Below are positions 7,811 to 16,228 of a DNA stretch of 64,000 nucleotides, in pieces. A program made the position numbers and the translations under genes. The stretch comes from Kaistella flava (ex Peng et al. 2021). GTDB taxonomy: Bacteria; Bacteroidota; Bacteroidia; Flavobacteriales; Weeksellaceae. Each line of letters begins with the position of its first letter. The first letter of the stretch is position 1. The stretch covers positions 1,612,001 to 1,676,000 of the forward strand of contig NZ_CP040442.1 of NCBI RefSeq assembly GCF_015191005.1, written 5' to 3'. The notes beneath the pieces are model-generated. The model saw only the letters and a program-made list of their open reading frames with translations, ran no database searches and was not told the DNA's origin.

Positions 7811-7897
7811 CCTAGCCCCGATGGAAGCGGCATCCTTTTTTTTGCGTTGGATTTAGCCTAGGCAAAAAAGATATAGCGGACAGCGGGATTAAGCTCC
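7811..7897. repeat. Structured intergenic element, copy C
   Basis: Begins CTAGCCCCGATGGAAGCGG, continues with CATCC and a T-run, then a central palindromic segment (7844-7863), an A-run, and AGCGGACAGCGGG. The layout is a conserved GC-rich 5-prime block, a T-run, a variable hairpin, an A-run and a conserved 3-prime block. It matches the layout of the elements at 45239 and 58812, although the conserved blocks differ in sequence. From memory this sequence type is common between genes in flavobacteria. It could be a small structured RNA or a mobile palindromic repeat. Confidence 0.55.
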
Positions 7898-7905
7898 TAA
7901 AAAAA

Positions 7906-9558
7906 TTAATTCTCTTCTTCTTCTTTCTTTCTAAAGAATTTCATGATGAAATCCCAACCGAAAAACAGCCCAAGAATTAAGACCGCAACCCACCAGTAAG
8001 AGGTTTTGTGCAGTTCGCCAGTGTTGGTTGCTTTGAACATTCTGTCCCAACGAATTTTGGTGTCAGCCTGATAAGTAGAACCGCTGTCTTTGAAAAGTCC
8101 CTGAACACTCATCCAAGTAAACATGGGTGATCCAACGATATTCTCTTCTGGAACGAAGCCGAAAAATCGCGCATCTAAAGAGGCATCACGGTTATCACCG
8201 ATCATCATATAATAATCCTGCTGAATGGTGTATTGAGTCGCTTCTTTGCCATCTATAAAGATTTTACCGTTTTTATTTTCTAAATGATGGTGTTCATATT
8301 CAGAAATAATCCACTGATATTCTGGTAATGTTTCTTGATTTAAAATTACCACATCGCCTTTTTTCGGAATTCTTAAAGGTCCGTACCAATCCTGATTCCA
8401 CTTTTTATTGATAGGAAAGATAGATTGTGTGGTATCGATATTTTTGGTGTAAGCGTCTCTGGCTGCATTTACTTTGTAAGAAACCGCCGCAGAATCTTTG
8501 GCCCAAATATGTTCTTTCATTTCGATAATCTGTGGAAGCGCTTTTATTTCCTTCGCTGTTTTATCGGTCAACCCCTGAAAATCATACATGAAACCATTTT
8601 GAGTCTGAATTTCCTGAACCGGTAAAAAGCCATAGATTTTATACAAAGCCGGAATGTCTAATTGACTTCCAGTGGTGGCAATATATTTGTGCTGAAGTTG
8701 CTGATCTCCCAAAATAACTTCTGGTTGTCCGTTAATGAAAAGCCTTCCTGCTCTCATTTCCATAAGATCGCCGGCGACAGCGACACATCTTTTTACGTAA
8801 GGATCTTTTCGATCAATCGCAGTGTGAACCGAATCTTGCGGATAATTAAACACTACGATATCATGTCTCTGCGGTTTCTTTAACTGCAAAATTCTGGTGT
8901 ACGGAAGTTTGATGGCATCCACATAAGATTTTGGGTCATCTTTCGGATTCCCTTTTTGTCCTGTATCCGAGATCGTTCCTTGCAAGAAAGGTAATGCAAC
9001 TGGGCGCATCGGCATTCTAAAACCGTAAGACCATTTATTTACAAATAAGAAATCTCCTACCAAAAGTGTTCTTTCCATGGAACCTGTCGGAATCCCAAAA
9101 GGTTGAGTTACAAAAACGTGAATAACCGTAGCAAATACTACAGCGAAAGTAATTGAACCCGTAAAAGTATCTTTCTTTTTGGCTAATTTTTCTTCGTCTG
9201 TTAAATATAGATCGTCCTCTTTTTCAACTTCTGCATCTTTGGAATAATTCACCACCGCCAAATAAATAAAAGGAAGGAAGATTGTCAACAAAGTCTGCAC
9301 AAAAGATTTTTTTCCGAAATGTCTCATCAAAAACAAATGGAAAGCAGTCATCATGATCGGTCCGATAATCGGAACGTAAGATAAAATTACCCACCACTTG
9401 GAATGCTCGGTTTCTTTTAAAATGATGAAGTAATTATAAAAAGGCACAAACGCAAATAGCGGATTGTAACCCATTTTTTTGAAAAGTTTCCACGTAGAAA
9501 TCCCCATTATTACAGAGAGAATGACGACGTAAATTAAATAAGTAAGAAAGTAATCCAT
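7906..9558 (-). CDS. lepB: Signal peptidase I with extra N-terminal membrane domain
   Basis: A 550-residue S26 signal peptidase, about twice the usual length. Residues 1-110 hold three or four hydrophobic segments resembling a DUF5684-type membrane domain (MGYNPLFAFVPFYNYFII). After a charged linker comes the transmembrane anchor and the catalytic serine block PTGSMERTLLVGDFLFVNK. The lysine of the Ser-Lys dyad is in YVKRCVAVAGD, and the C-terminal box is GDNRDASLDARFFG. A roughly 100-residue insertion sits between the lysine block and that box. The enzyme removes signal peptides from exported proteins at the inner membrane. The long form is usual in Bacteroidota. The dapB gene lies 106 nt upstream on the same strand. 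Confidence 0.93.
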   Translation of the reverse strand: MDYFLTYLIYVVILSVIMGISTWKLFKKMGYNPLFAFVPFYNYFIILKETEHSKWWVILSYVPIIGPIMMTAFHLFLMRHFGKKSFVQTLLTIFLPFIYLAVVNYSKDAEVEKEDDLYLTDEEKLAKKKDTFTGSITFAVVFATVIHVFVTQPFGIPTGSMERTLLVGDFLFVNKWSYGFRMPMRPVALPFLQGTISDTGQKGNPKDDPKSYVDAIKLPYTRILQLKKPQRHDIVVFNYPQDSVHTAIDRKDPYVKRCVAVAGDLMEMRAGRLFINGQPEVILGDQQLQHKYIATTGSQLDIPALYKIYGFLPVQEIQTQNGFMYDFQGLTDKTAKEIKALPQIIEMKEHIWAKDSAAVSYKVNAARDAYTKNIDTTQSIFPINKKWNQDWYGPLRIPKKGDVVILNQETLPEYQWIISEYEHHHLENKNGKIFIDGKEATQYTIQQDYYMMIGDNRDASLDARFFGFVPEENIVGSPMFTWMSVQGLFKDSGSTYQADTKIRWDRMFKATNTGELHKTSYWWVAVLILGLFFGWDFIMKFFRKKEEEEN

Positions 9559-9664
9559 ATTGTATTGCTTATCGCTATTAGTTTATTTTATTTGAAAATT
9601 GTTACAGAACATGAGTAATTAGTGATGAGTAATAAGTAATTGCTCATTGCTTATTATTCATTGC

Positions 9665-10366
9665 TTATGAAAAGAGAACATCGTTCATGGTGAAATTTCC
9701 TGTTTTGCCGATGATCCATTCGGCGGCAATTACGGCTCCGACTGCAAAACCATTTCGATTGAAAGCAGTGTGTTTAATTTCAATTTCATCAACATCGCTT
9801 TTGTAGTAAACGCTGTGAGTGCCGGGAACTTCATTTTCTCTGATGGCAAAAATACCGAGTTCTTTATTTTGAGTTTCCTCCAATTTCCAGGCATCGAATC
9901 GGTTATCATTTTTAATGATTCCTTCCGCTAAAGAAATGGCAGTTCCGCTTGGTGCATCTTTTTTATGGGTATGATGAATTTCTTCGAGTTGAACGTTGTA
10001 TTCCGGAAATCCTTTCATCAAGTTAGCCAGTTTTTCATTCAAAGCGAAAAATAAATTCACGCCTAAAGAAAAATTAGAACCGTATAAGAAAGCAGTATTA
10101 TTCTGAAGCGCAATTTTCTCGATTTCAGGTTTTTGATCGAGCCAGCCTGTTGTTCCACAAATGACAGGGATTTTATTTTCCAGGCATACTTTAATATTCT
10201 TAAAAGCTACTTCAGGATTGGAGAATTCGATTACTACATCTGGATTATTCAGATTTTCTAAAGTTGGAGTTTCGCTTAATTTCGCTACAACTTCGTGACC
10301 TCTTTTTGTGGCAATTTCATCAATGATATGCCCCATTTTTCCGTAACCAACAAGTGCTATTTTCAT
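9665..10366 (-). CDS. dapB: 4-hydroxy-tetrahydrodipicolinate reductase
   Basis: A 233-residue DapB, shorter than the E. coli enzyme but usual for Bacteroidota. The N-terminal Rossmann turn is VGYGKMGH; the substrate motif EIHHTHKKDAPSGTA holds the catalytic histidine and lysine. It reduces the DapA product with NAD(P)H on the way to diaminopimelate and lysine, supplying peptidoglycan synthesis. The gap to lepB (9559-9664) is low-complexity AT-rich DNA built from short GAGTAAT-like units, so independent transcription is possible. Confidence 0.93.
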   Translation of the reverse strand: MKIALVGYGKMGHIIDEIATKRGHEVVAKLSETPTLENLNNPDVVIEFSNPEVAFKNIKVCLENKIPVICGTTGWLDQKPEIEKIALQNNTAFLYGSNFSLGVNLFFALNEKLANLMKGFPEYNVQLEEIHHTHKKDAPSGTAISLAEGIIKNDNRFDAWKLEETQNKELGIFAIRENEVPGTHSVYYKSDVDEIEIKHTAFNRNGFAVGAVIAAEWIIGKTGNFTMNDVLFS

Positions 10367-10453
10367 ATCTTTTAACGCAGTGCGTTTTTATTATTAAATG
10401 AATATTCTTTAGTTAAAATTTTATTTTAATAAAAATCAACAACTTATATTTAT

Positions 10454-10578
10454 AACCACAAAGTCACAAAAGATTAGTTTAAAAAAGAGATCAATAAAAG
10501 TTCATCAAGGGAAAATCTTCAGATTTTCTTAAGTTTTGTGGACTTTTAAAATATTTTTTCCAAAAAGACTTTGTGGTT
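10454..10578. repeat. CACAAAGTC palindromic repeat, copy 1
   Basis: A 12-bp inverted pair, AACCACAAAGTC (10454-10465) and GACTTTGTGGTT (10567-10578), encloses a second perfect 8-bp hairpin at 10511-10528. The left half (10454-10510) recurs at 26144-26198 with the same internal AAAGTTCATCAAGG block. It looks like a dispersed palindromic element of the genome and fills the gap between dapB and the DUF5683 gene. Confidence 0.6.
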
Positions 10579-10634
10579 TTTAATTTTTATAGTAATCTAA
10601 TTCCATTTTATGTATTGTAATAATTTTTCTTTTA

Positions 10635-11264
10635 TTAAAAATTATAACTCAAACTTAAACCTGCTTTAGAATTCACCTTTCCGAATTCATCGAAAATAAT
10701 GGTGGGTTTTAAAGCTAAATCAGGATCATGTCTTCCTTCGTATAAATGCGCATCTACGACTGCATCTACGATTCCTAAAACATAAATTAAACTGGTAATT
10801 GCAATCGCATAATCCCTTTGTCGTTTAACCCGATCTTGCGTTCGTCCTAAAACTTCTTTGGTCACGCCGGGAATATTGGAAAACTCATGTGGTTGTCCAT
10901 TTAACTCAGCGACAAAAGCTTCTCTGTAACGGTTGTATTGTTTTTGATTCCAAAGTGTTACGCCAACTCCAGTTCCGATTGCGCCCCAAACGATTGGGAT
11001 TTTCCAGTATTTCTTATTGTAATATTGTCCTAATCCTGGTAAAATCGCAGAATATAATCCGGCTTTTGTAGGATTAAATTTCATTATTCCAGCAGGAGCA
11101 TTGGAATCTTTAATATTGGTAAGCATTTCAATTTCAGACGGGACTTCTTTTGCAGAAACTGAATCTGTAGGATAATTTTCAACACGAATAGTATCTTTCG
11201 GACTGATTTGTGCGAAAGTCATCATTGAAAATAAAACCAAAAATATAACAGTAAGCTTTTGCAT
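10635..11264 (-). CDS. DUF5683 domain protein
   Basis: A 209-residue exported protein with a signal peptide (cut near MMTFAQ). The DUF5683 core has NPTKAGLYSAILPGLGQYYN, then two hydrophobic segments around residues 88-105 and 150-168. The GLGQYYNKKYWK block is the family signature. Function is unknown; Bacteroidota genomes commonly keep it beside parB, and here its start overlaps the parB stop by 1 nt (shared base 11264), so it is translated with the partition operon. It may be an envelope factor tied to chromosome segregation or lysine/peptidoglycan genes, but this is only suggested by position. Confidence 0.8.
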   Translation of the reverse strand: MQKLTVIFLVLFSMMTFAQISPKDTIRVENYPTDSVSAKEVPSEIEMLTNIKDSNAPAGIMKFNPTKAGLYSAILPGLGQYYNKKYWKIPIVWGAIGTGVGVTLWNQKQYNRYREAFVAELNGQPHEFSNIPGVTKEVLGRTQDRVKRQRDYAIAITSLIYVLGIVDAVVDAHLYEGRHDPDLALKPTIIFDEFGKVNSKAGLSLSYNF

Positions 11265-12151
11265 TATTTAAAGTGTGCGAGAATTTGTTCTAATTCTTCT
11301 TCGTTTTTGAAATCCAGAACTATTTTTCCTTTTTTACCGTTAGCAGCCGTTTTTATTTCTACTTTAACTTCTAAAATATCGGCTAAATTTTTCTCAACTC
11401 TTTTGAAATTATTAGAGAGCTCTGTTTTGTTTTTCTTGACATCAGCTTTAGGATTCTTCAACAAAATGGCTTCCTGTTCGGTTTGACGAACACTTAAACC
11501 ATGTTTTAAAATCTTGTCAAAAAGCTCTTTTTGTTTTTGTTCATCTTCAATGCTGATAATGGCTCTACCGTGACCGGCGGAAATTTCACCACTTCTAATC
11601 GCATTCTGGAAATCAGGATTCAGTCGCAGTAAACGAATTGAATTGGTAATTGTACTTCTTTCCTTGCCGACTCTCTGACTTAAATTATCTTGAGTCATTC
11701 CGATTTCTTCGAGCAATCTTTGATAAGTTAAAGCAATTTCGATGGCATCTAAATCTTCTCTTTGAATATTTTCAACCAAAGCCATTTCAAGCAATTCCTG
11801 ATCATTGACCAATCGAATATAAGCCGGAACACTTTTTAAACCCGCAATTTTACTCGCTCTAAAACGTCTTTCTCCAGAAATAATTTCAAATCTATTCCCT
11901 TCTTTTCTTAAAGTAATCGGTTGAATAACACCCAAAGCTTTGATGGACAGCGCTAAATCATTCAGGGCTTTTTCATCAAAATAGGTTCTTGGCTGTGTTG
12001 CATTCGGATCAATATCTTCTAAAAAGACCTCCATAATATTGCCGACAAATTTGTCTGCACCTTCATCTGTTGCGGAGTTAACAGTCGCTTTCGATTCGGC
12101 GCTTAAAATCGCACCTAATCCACGTCCCATTGCTCTTTTCTTGTCTTTCAT
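11264..12151 (-). CDS. parB: Chromosome partitioning protein ParB
   Basis: A 295-residue ParB/Spo0J. The N-terminal CTPase fold carries the arginine patch SGERRFRA, followed by the helix-turn-helix region MTQDNLSQRVGKERSTIT that reads parS, and a short C-terminal dimerisation domain. ParB loads at parS near the origin, spreads as a CTP-dependent clamp and is moved by ParA. The gene lies 60 nt behind parA on the same strand. I did not recognise a 16-bp parS palindrome in the window, although a careful pattern search was not possible. Confidence 0.95.
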   Translation of the reverse strand: MKDKKRAMGRGLGAILSAESKATVNSATDEGADKFVGNIMEVFLEDIDPNATQPRTYFDEKALNDLALSIKALGVIQPITLRKEGNRFEIISGERRFRASKIAGLKSVPAYIRLVNDQELLEMALVENIQREDLDAIEIALTYQRLLEEIGMTQDNLSQRVGKERSTITNSIRLLRLNPDFQNAIRSGEISAGHGRAIISIEDEQKQKELFDKILKHGLSVRQTEQEAILLKNPKADVKKNKTELSNNFKRVEKNLADILEVKVEIKTAANGKKGKIVLDFKNEEELEQILAHFK

Positions 12152-12211
12152 TCTTAAAATATTTTCTTGATTTTTAAAGTTTAAATAAAATTAAACCCCG
12201 CAAATCATTTC

Positions 12212-12985
12212 TTAATTATTGATTAAATTTTCGTTTTTCAACAAAACTTCTTCGGCCAACTGAAGGTACTGAATCGCTCCTTTGCTTTCTGCATCGTAAT
12301 TTAAAATACTTTCGCCGAAACTTGGTGCTTCACTTAAACGAACATTTCTACTGATAATTGTTTCAAAAACCATTTCAGGGAAATGGAGGTGAACTTCTTC
12401 TACCACTTGATTTGATAGTCTTAAACGAGAATCAAACATGGTCAAAAGTAAACCTTCAATATCTAAATCTTGATTATGAATTTTTTGAACATTTTTAATG
12501 GTGTTCAATAATTTACCCAAACCTTCTAATGCAAAATACTCGCACTGAATTGGAATAATCACAGAATCTGCTGCTGTTAGCGCATTCACCGTAATCAATC
12601 CTAAACTTGGTGCACAGTCGATAATGATATAGTCGTAATTATCTCTGATCGATACCAACGCTTTTTTAAGCATGTACTCGCGGTTTTCACGATCGACTAA
12701 CTCAATCTCCGCCGCAACCAAATCAATATGAGATGGGATAATATCCAAATTAGGAGAAGCCGTTTTTTGAATACATTTTTCTACTTCTACACTGTGTTCT
12801 AACAAGTGATAGGTAGAAAAAGTAGCATCTTCGATCCCTAAACCTGAAGTTGCATTTGCTTGAGGATCCGCATCAATAAGTAGAATCTTCTTTTCCAAAA
12901 CTCCTAATGCTGCAGCGAGATTCACCGCAGTTGTAGTTTTACCTACGCCGCCTTTTTGATTAGCAATCCCTATGATTTTAGCCAT
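12212..12985 (-). CDS. parA: Chromosome partitioning ATPase ParA/Soj
   Basis: A 257-residue ParA-type ATPase with the deviant Walker A motif KGGVGKTTT, switch region IIIDCAPSLGL and the C-terminal LSEAPSFG block. It drives segregation of ParB-parS complexes over the nucleoid. I chose the start at 12985 (MAKIIGIANQKGG), because the longer frame from 13006 adds seven residues not typical of the family. The upstream gap carries two perfect DnaA boxes (13096-13126), which could place parA under DnaA control or near a DnaA-binding locus. Confidence 0.94.
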   Translation of the reverse strand: MAKIIGIANQKGGVGKTTTAVNLAAALGVLEKKILLIDADPQANATSGLGIEDATFSTYHLLEHSVEVEKCIQKTASPNLDIIPSHIDLVAAEIELVDRENREYMLKKALVSIRDNYDYIIIDCAPSLGLITVNALTAADSVIIPIQCEYFALEGLGKLLNTIKNVQKIHNQDLDIEGLLLTMFDSRLRLSNQVVEEVHLHFPEMVFETIISRNVRLSEAPSFGESILNYDAESKGAIQYLQLAEEVLLKNENLINN

Positions 12986-13095
12986 TATATAAAATTTAAT
13001 CCCCAAAAATACACTTTTTTCTGATTTTTAAATGATTCCAAAACCTTCAAATAAAGTTAAAGTATTATAAATTAACAACTTACCGATAAATAAAA

Positions 13096-13126
13096 TTATC
13101 CACAAAACAATGTATTTTGTGGATAA
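13096..13126. promoter_or_regulatory. Two perfect DnaA boxes in inverted orientation upstream of parA
   Basis: TTATCCACA on the plus strand at 13096-13104 and the same 9-mer on the minus strand at 13118-13126. The identity extends to a 12-bp perfect inverted repeat (13096-13107 and 13115-13126) with a 7-nt spacer, in the AT-rich gap between parA and tonB. It may be a DnaA-regulated promoter, a titration site or part of an origin region. Confidence 0.6.
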
Positions 13127-13154
13127 GTCTTATCTTTTTAAGTTAACTGCTTAT

Positions 13155-13973
13155 TTATTCAAATTGCATAGAAATTGGGAACTTGAAATAACTTCTTACA
13201 TTCTCGCCATTTAACTTGGCAGGAATCCATTTTCCTTTTACTGCTTTAATGGTTTTTATAGCTTCACGATTAAAATCTGAATTTGATCCTGTTGCATTTA
13301 CTTCGCTAATCGTTCCGTCTTTTTCAACAATGAAAACAATAGTTGTTTTCACCACCTCACTGGTTCCATCCATCGCAGAAGTATTAAACTGATTGACCAC
13401 TTTATTTCTGAAAGCATTAATTCCGCCCATAAAATCCGCTGAAACATCTACCGTTGTTTTTGGAGTATTATCAACTGGTTTTTGAACACTAATTTCAGGA
13501 CCCTTTACGGGAATATCCTGTACTGCCGGCTGAGTGTAACTAACGGGTGGAACTCCAACTATATCTTTGGTTCCAGCTACTACATGATCGTAATCCGATT
13601 GCTTCGGCATTACTTTTTCGACCTTAGCATGTTTCGTTGGAGTTGGAACAGTAGAGTCCAAAGTATTAACTGGCGCTGCTACCGGAGGCGTTGTTTGCAC
13701 AACAACCGGCGGAGCTTCAGGTGGATCTACATTGTGAATTTCATAAGGCGGCGGAACTTCAACTATGATCGGAACTTCTGTAGCATTGAAAACATTCATT
13801 AATAATGGGGTGATTGCGACCATGGCAAAAACGCCTATTCCGATGAACATCGATTTTGTTAGAATGTGATCTGCTTCGTTTCTTAAAACATAAGCACCGT
13901 AATTTTTATTTCGGTTTTCAAAAAGAATTTCGTCCAGTTGAAATTCTTTGTTTTGGAGTAGATTTTTCATCAC
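13155..13973 (-). CDS. TonB-family energy transducer
   Basis: A 272-residue Bacteroidota-type TonB. A cytoplasmic N-terminus (LDEILFENRNKNYGAYVLR) precedes one transmembrane helix at about 44-63, then a proline-rich periplasmic stretch (VEVPPPYEIHNVDPPEAPP) and a C-terminal TonB domain (TTIVFIVEKDGTISEVNATG ... GKWIPAKLNG). It passes proton-motive force from ExbBD to outer-membrane receptors. Two adjacent ATG codons (13973 and 13970) are possible starts. exbB and exbD are not in this window. Confidence 0.88.
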   Translation of the reverse strand: MMKNLLQNKEFQLDEILFENRNKNYGAYVLRNEADHILTKSMFIGIGVFAMVAITPLLMNVFNATEVPIIVEVPPPYEIHNVDPPEAPPVVVQTTPPVAAPVNTLDSTVPTPTKHAKVEKVMPKQSDYDHVVAGTKDIVGVPPVSYTQPAVQDIPVKGPEISVQKPVDNTPKTTVDVSADFMGGINAFRNKVVNQFNTSAMDGTSEVVKTTIVFIVEKDGTISEVNATGSNSDFNREAIKTIKAVKGKWIPAKLNGENVRSYFKFPISMQFE

Positions 13974-14142
13974 TAAATTATTTTAATTGGTTAAGGTGTA
14001 AAAAGCATTTAATGATTATTAGTTTTATATATTATTTTAAATAACTTTAAACTTATATCAAAATTAAAGCCAATATTTTGTTAATTAGTAAAAGATACCA
14101 TCCAAAACATAATATAAAAATAATTTTAACTTTAAAACCAAA

Positions 14143-14166
14143 AAACCACTCTCTGCAGAGTGGTTT
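14143..14166 (-). terminator. Terminator of purA
   Basis: Perfect 10-bp stem AAACCACTCT/AGAGTGGTTT with loop CTGC, 35 nt past the purA stop. The flanking A-run becomes a T-run on the minus strand. Confidence 0.8.
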
Positions 14167-14200
14167 ACCTTTATTTATTACTAAAAAACGATTCTAAAAC

Positions 14201-15487
14201 TTAAAATAATTCTTTTCTAATAATATTCTGACTTCTTTCAGGACCAACTGAAACTAAATAAACATTGATTCCTAAATAGTTTTCAATAAACTCAATATAT
14301 TTTTTTGCATTAGCAGGAAGTTCATCATACGTTCTGGCGTGCGTAATATCTTCGTCCCAACCTTCCAATTCTTCATACATTGGTTCGTACTTATATAATT
14401 TCGTCGTTGAAGAAGTGAAGTAGTCGATAATTTTACCGTCTTCTGTTTTGTATTTGGTTGCAATTTTCAAAGTAGGCATTCCCGAAAGAACATCTAATTT
14501 GGTAATGACTAAATTATTAATTCCATTAATCATGGTTGCATGTTTTAATGAAACCAAATCTAACCAACCACATCTTCTTGGTCTTCCTGTAGTTGCACCG
14601 AATTCATGACCAATTCTTCTCATCTCTTCACCGATCTCGTCGTTCAGCTCCGTAGGAAAAGGACCATTTCCAACTCTTGTTGTATATGCTTTCGCAACAC
14701 CAATTAAATTCTGAAGACTTGTTGGAGGAACTCCGGCACCGGAACAAACTCCACCTGTTGTTGGCGAAGAAGAGGTAACGTAAGGATACGTTCCGAAATC
14801 GATATCTAACATGGCAGCTTGCGCTCCTTCAAACAAAATATTTTTACCATCGTGAATTGCTTGATTCAATTCAACTTCGGTATCAACGATTCTGTCCTTT
14901 AATGTTTCACCAAGTGCTAAAAACTCATTGTAAATTTCATCAAAGTCTAATTTTGGTTTCTCGAAATATTTTTCGAAAAGTGAATTTTTAGTTTTAAGAT
15001 TTTTCTTGATTTTTTCTGCTAAAACCTCAGGGTTTAACAAATCAACCATACGAATTCCAACTCTTGCGATTTTATCTTCATAGCAAGGTCCGATTCCTTT
15101 TTTGGTCGTTCCGATTTGCGTTCCACCTTCTTCTTCTTCACGGTACGTATCGAGCAAAATGTGATACGGCATAATAACATGCGCTCTTCTGCTGATAAAA
15201 ACGTGATCGGTACGCATTCCTTTTTCTTCAATCTGACCGATTTCTTTCAAGAATGCTTTCGGATTTACGACTACTCCATTGGCAATAATACATTTTCCTT
15301 TACACTGCAAAACTCCCGAGGGAAGCAAGTGTAAAACAAATTTCTCTTCACCAGCATAGACAGTGTGTCCAGCGTTATCACCGCCTTGAAAACGCACCAC
15401 ATAGTCTGATTTTGCGGAGAGTACATCCGTAATTTTTCCTTTGCCTTCGTCGCCATACTGAAGACCAACTACAACGTAAGTTGCCAT
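14201..15487 (-). CDS. purA: Adenylosuccinate synthetase
   Basis: A 428-residue PurA. The GTP-binding loop is GLQYGDEGKGK, with IMP contacts QGGDNAGHTVY, KKGIGPCYEDK and TTGRPRRCGWLD. It converts IMP, aspartate and GTP to adenylosuccinate, the first committed step to AMP. It is divergent from hpt, so purine synthesis and salvage genes share one regulatory gap (15488-15651). A promoter with both -33 and -7 elements is visible at 15513-15545, and a strong terminator lies downstream. Confidence 0.96.
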   Translation of the reverse strand: MATYVVVGLQYGDEGKGKITDVLSAKSDYVVRFQGGDNAGHTVYAGEEKFVLHLLPSGVLQCKGKCIIANGVVVNPKAFLKEIGQIEEKGMRTDHVFISRRAHVIMPYHILLDTYREEEEGGTQIGTTKKGIGPCYEDKIARVGIRMVDLLNPEVLAEKIKKNLKTKNSLFEKYFEKPKLDFDEIYNEFLALGETLKDRIVDTEVELNQAIHDGKNILFEGAQAAMLDIDFGTYPYVTSSSPTTGGVCSGAGVPPTSLQNLIGVAKAYTTRVGNGPFPTELNDEIGEEMRRIGHEFGATTGRPRRCGWLDLVSLKHATMINGINNLVITKLDVLSGMPTLKIATKYKTEDGKIIDYFTSSTTKLYKYEPMYEELEGWDEDITHARTYDELPANAKKYIEFIENYLGINVYLVSVGPERSQNIIRKELF

Positions 15488-15512
15488 ATTTTACTTTTTT
15501 TTTAGATTTCTA

Positions 15513-15545
15513 CAAAATTAGTTTTTATAATAATCTTGAACAAAA
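15513..15545 (-). promoter_or_regulatory. Candidate purA promoter (TTTTG / TAATTTTG)
   Basis: On the minus strand a -33-like TTTTG (15545-15541) is followed after 20 nt by the -7 element TAATTTTG (15520-15513), 25 nt before the purA ATG. This fits the Bacteroidota sigma-A pattern TTTG-N19-TAnnTTTG. Confidence 0.55.
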
Positions 15546-15626
15546 TTTAGAGATAAAAGATTTACAACCTTTTACATCTCTTATATATGGTATCGATTAA
15601 CAGCATTCACTTTCAATTTATTTCCT

Positions 15627-15634
15627 TAAATTTG
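15627..15634 (+). promoter_or_regulatory. Candidate -7 element of the hpt-adk operon
   Basis: TAAATTTG ends 17 nt before the hpt ATG. No clear -33 TTTG is seen at the expected distance. Confidence 0.45.
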
Positions 15635-15651
15635 CACTTTAGAAAAAAAAT

Positions 15652-16209
15652 ATGGATATAGTTAAAATTCACGATAAAGAATTCGTCCCGTACATGAAAA
15701 ACGACGAAATTCAAGCACTCATTAAAGATCTTGCACAGAAAGTTTATGAGGATTATAAAGATGAAGTCCCTGTTTTTATAGGAGTTTTGAATGGCGTTAT
15801 CATGTTTTTCTCAGACTTCCTAAAGCACTATCCAGGACAATGCGAAATTGCTTTTCTTCAAATGAGTTCTTATGTAGGAGGACTACAATCTACAGGAATT
15901 GTCTATAAAAAAATGGACTTAACCAAAGAAGTTGAAGGTCGTCATATCATCTTAATGGAGGATATCATCGATACTGGAAACACGATTGAAAGTTTATTCG
16001 AATACTTTAAAAACACGCAGCGTCCAAAATCTTTAAAAGTAGCCTCTTTATTATTAAAGCCGGACGTTTACAAAAAAGAGTTTAAAATCGATTACGTTGC
16101 TAAAGAGATCCCAAATAAATTTGTCTTAGGTTACGGACTTGATTATGATGAATTAGGAAGAAATCTTCCAGACTTATATCAATTATCTGAAGGAAGAATA
16201 AATCACTAA
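15652..16209 (+). CDS. hpt: Hypoxanthine phosphoribosyltransferase
   Basis: A 185-residue purine salvage phosphoribosyltransferase. The PRPP-binding block is IILMEDIIDTGNTIESL, and the N-terminal catalytic stretch is FIGVLNGVIMFFSDF. It converts hypoxanthine (and probably guanine) with PRPP to the nucleotide. It is followed 19 nt later by adk, and then obg, in a plus-strand run, and is divergent from purA, so the gap serves both purine salvage and de novo synthesis. Confidence 0.93.
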   Translation: MDIVKIHDKEFVPYMKNDEIQALIKDLAQKVYEDYKDEVPVFIGVLNGVIMFFSDFLKHYPGQCEIAFLQMSSYVGGLQSTGIVYKKMDLTKEVEGRHIILMEDIIDTGNTIESLFEYFKNTQRPKSLKVASLLLKPDVYKKEFKIDYVAKEIPNKFVLGYGLDYDELGRNLPDLYQLSEGRINH

Positions 16210-16228
16210 AAAATAAATCTGATAAATA

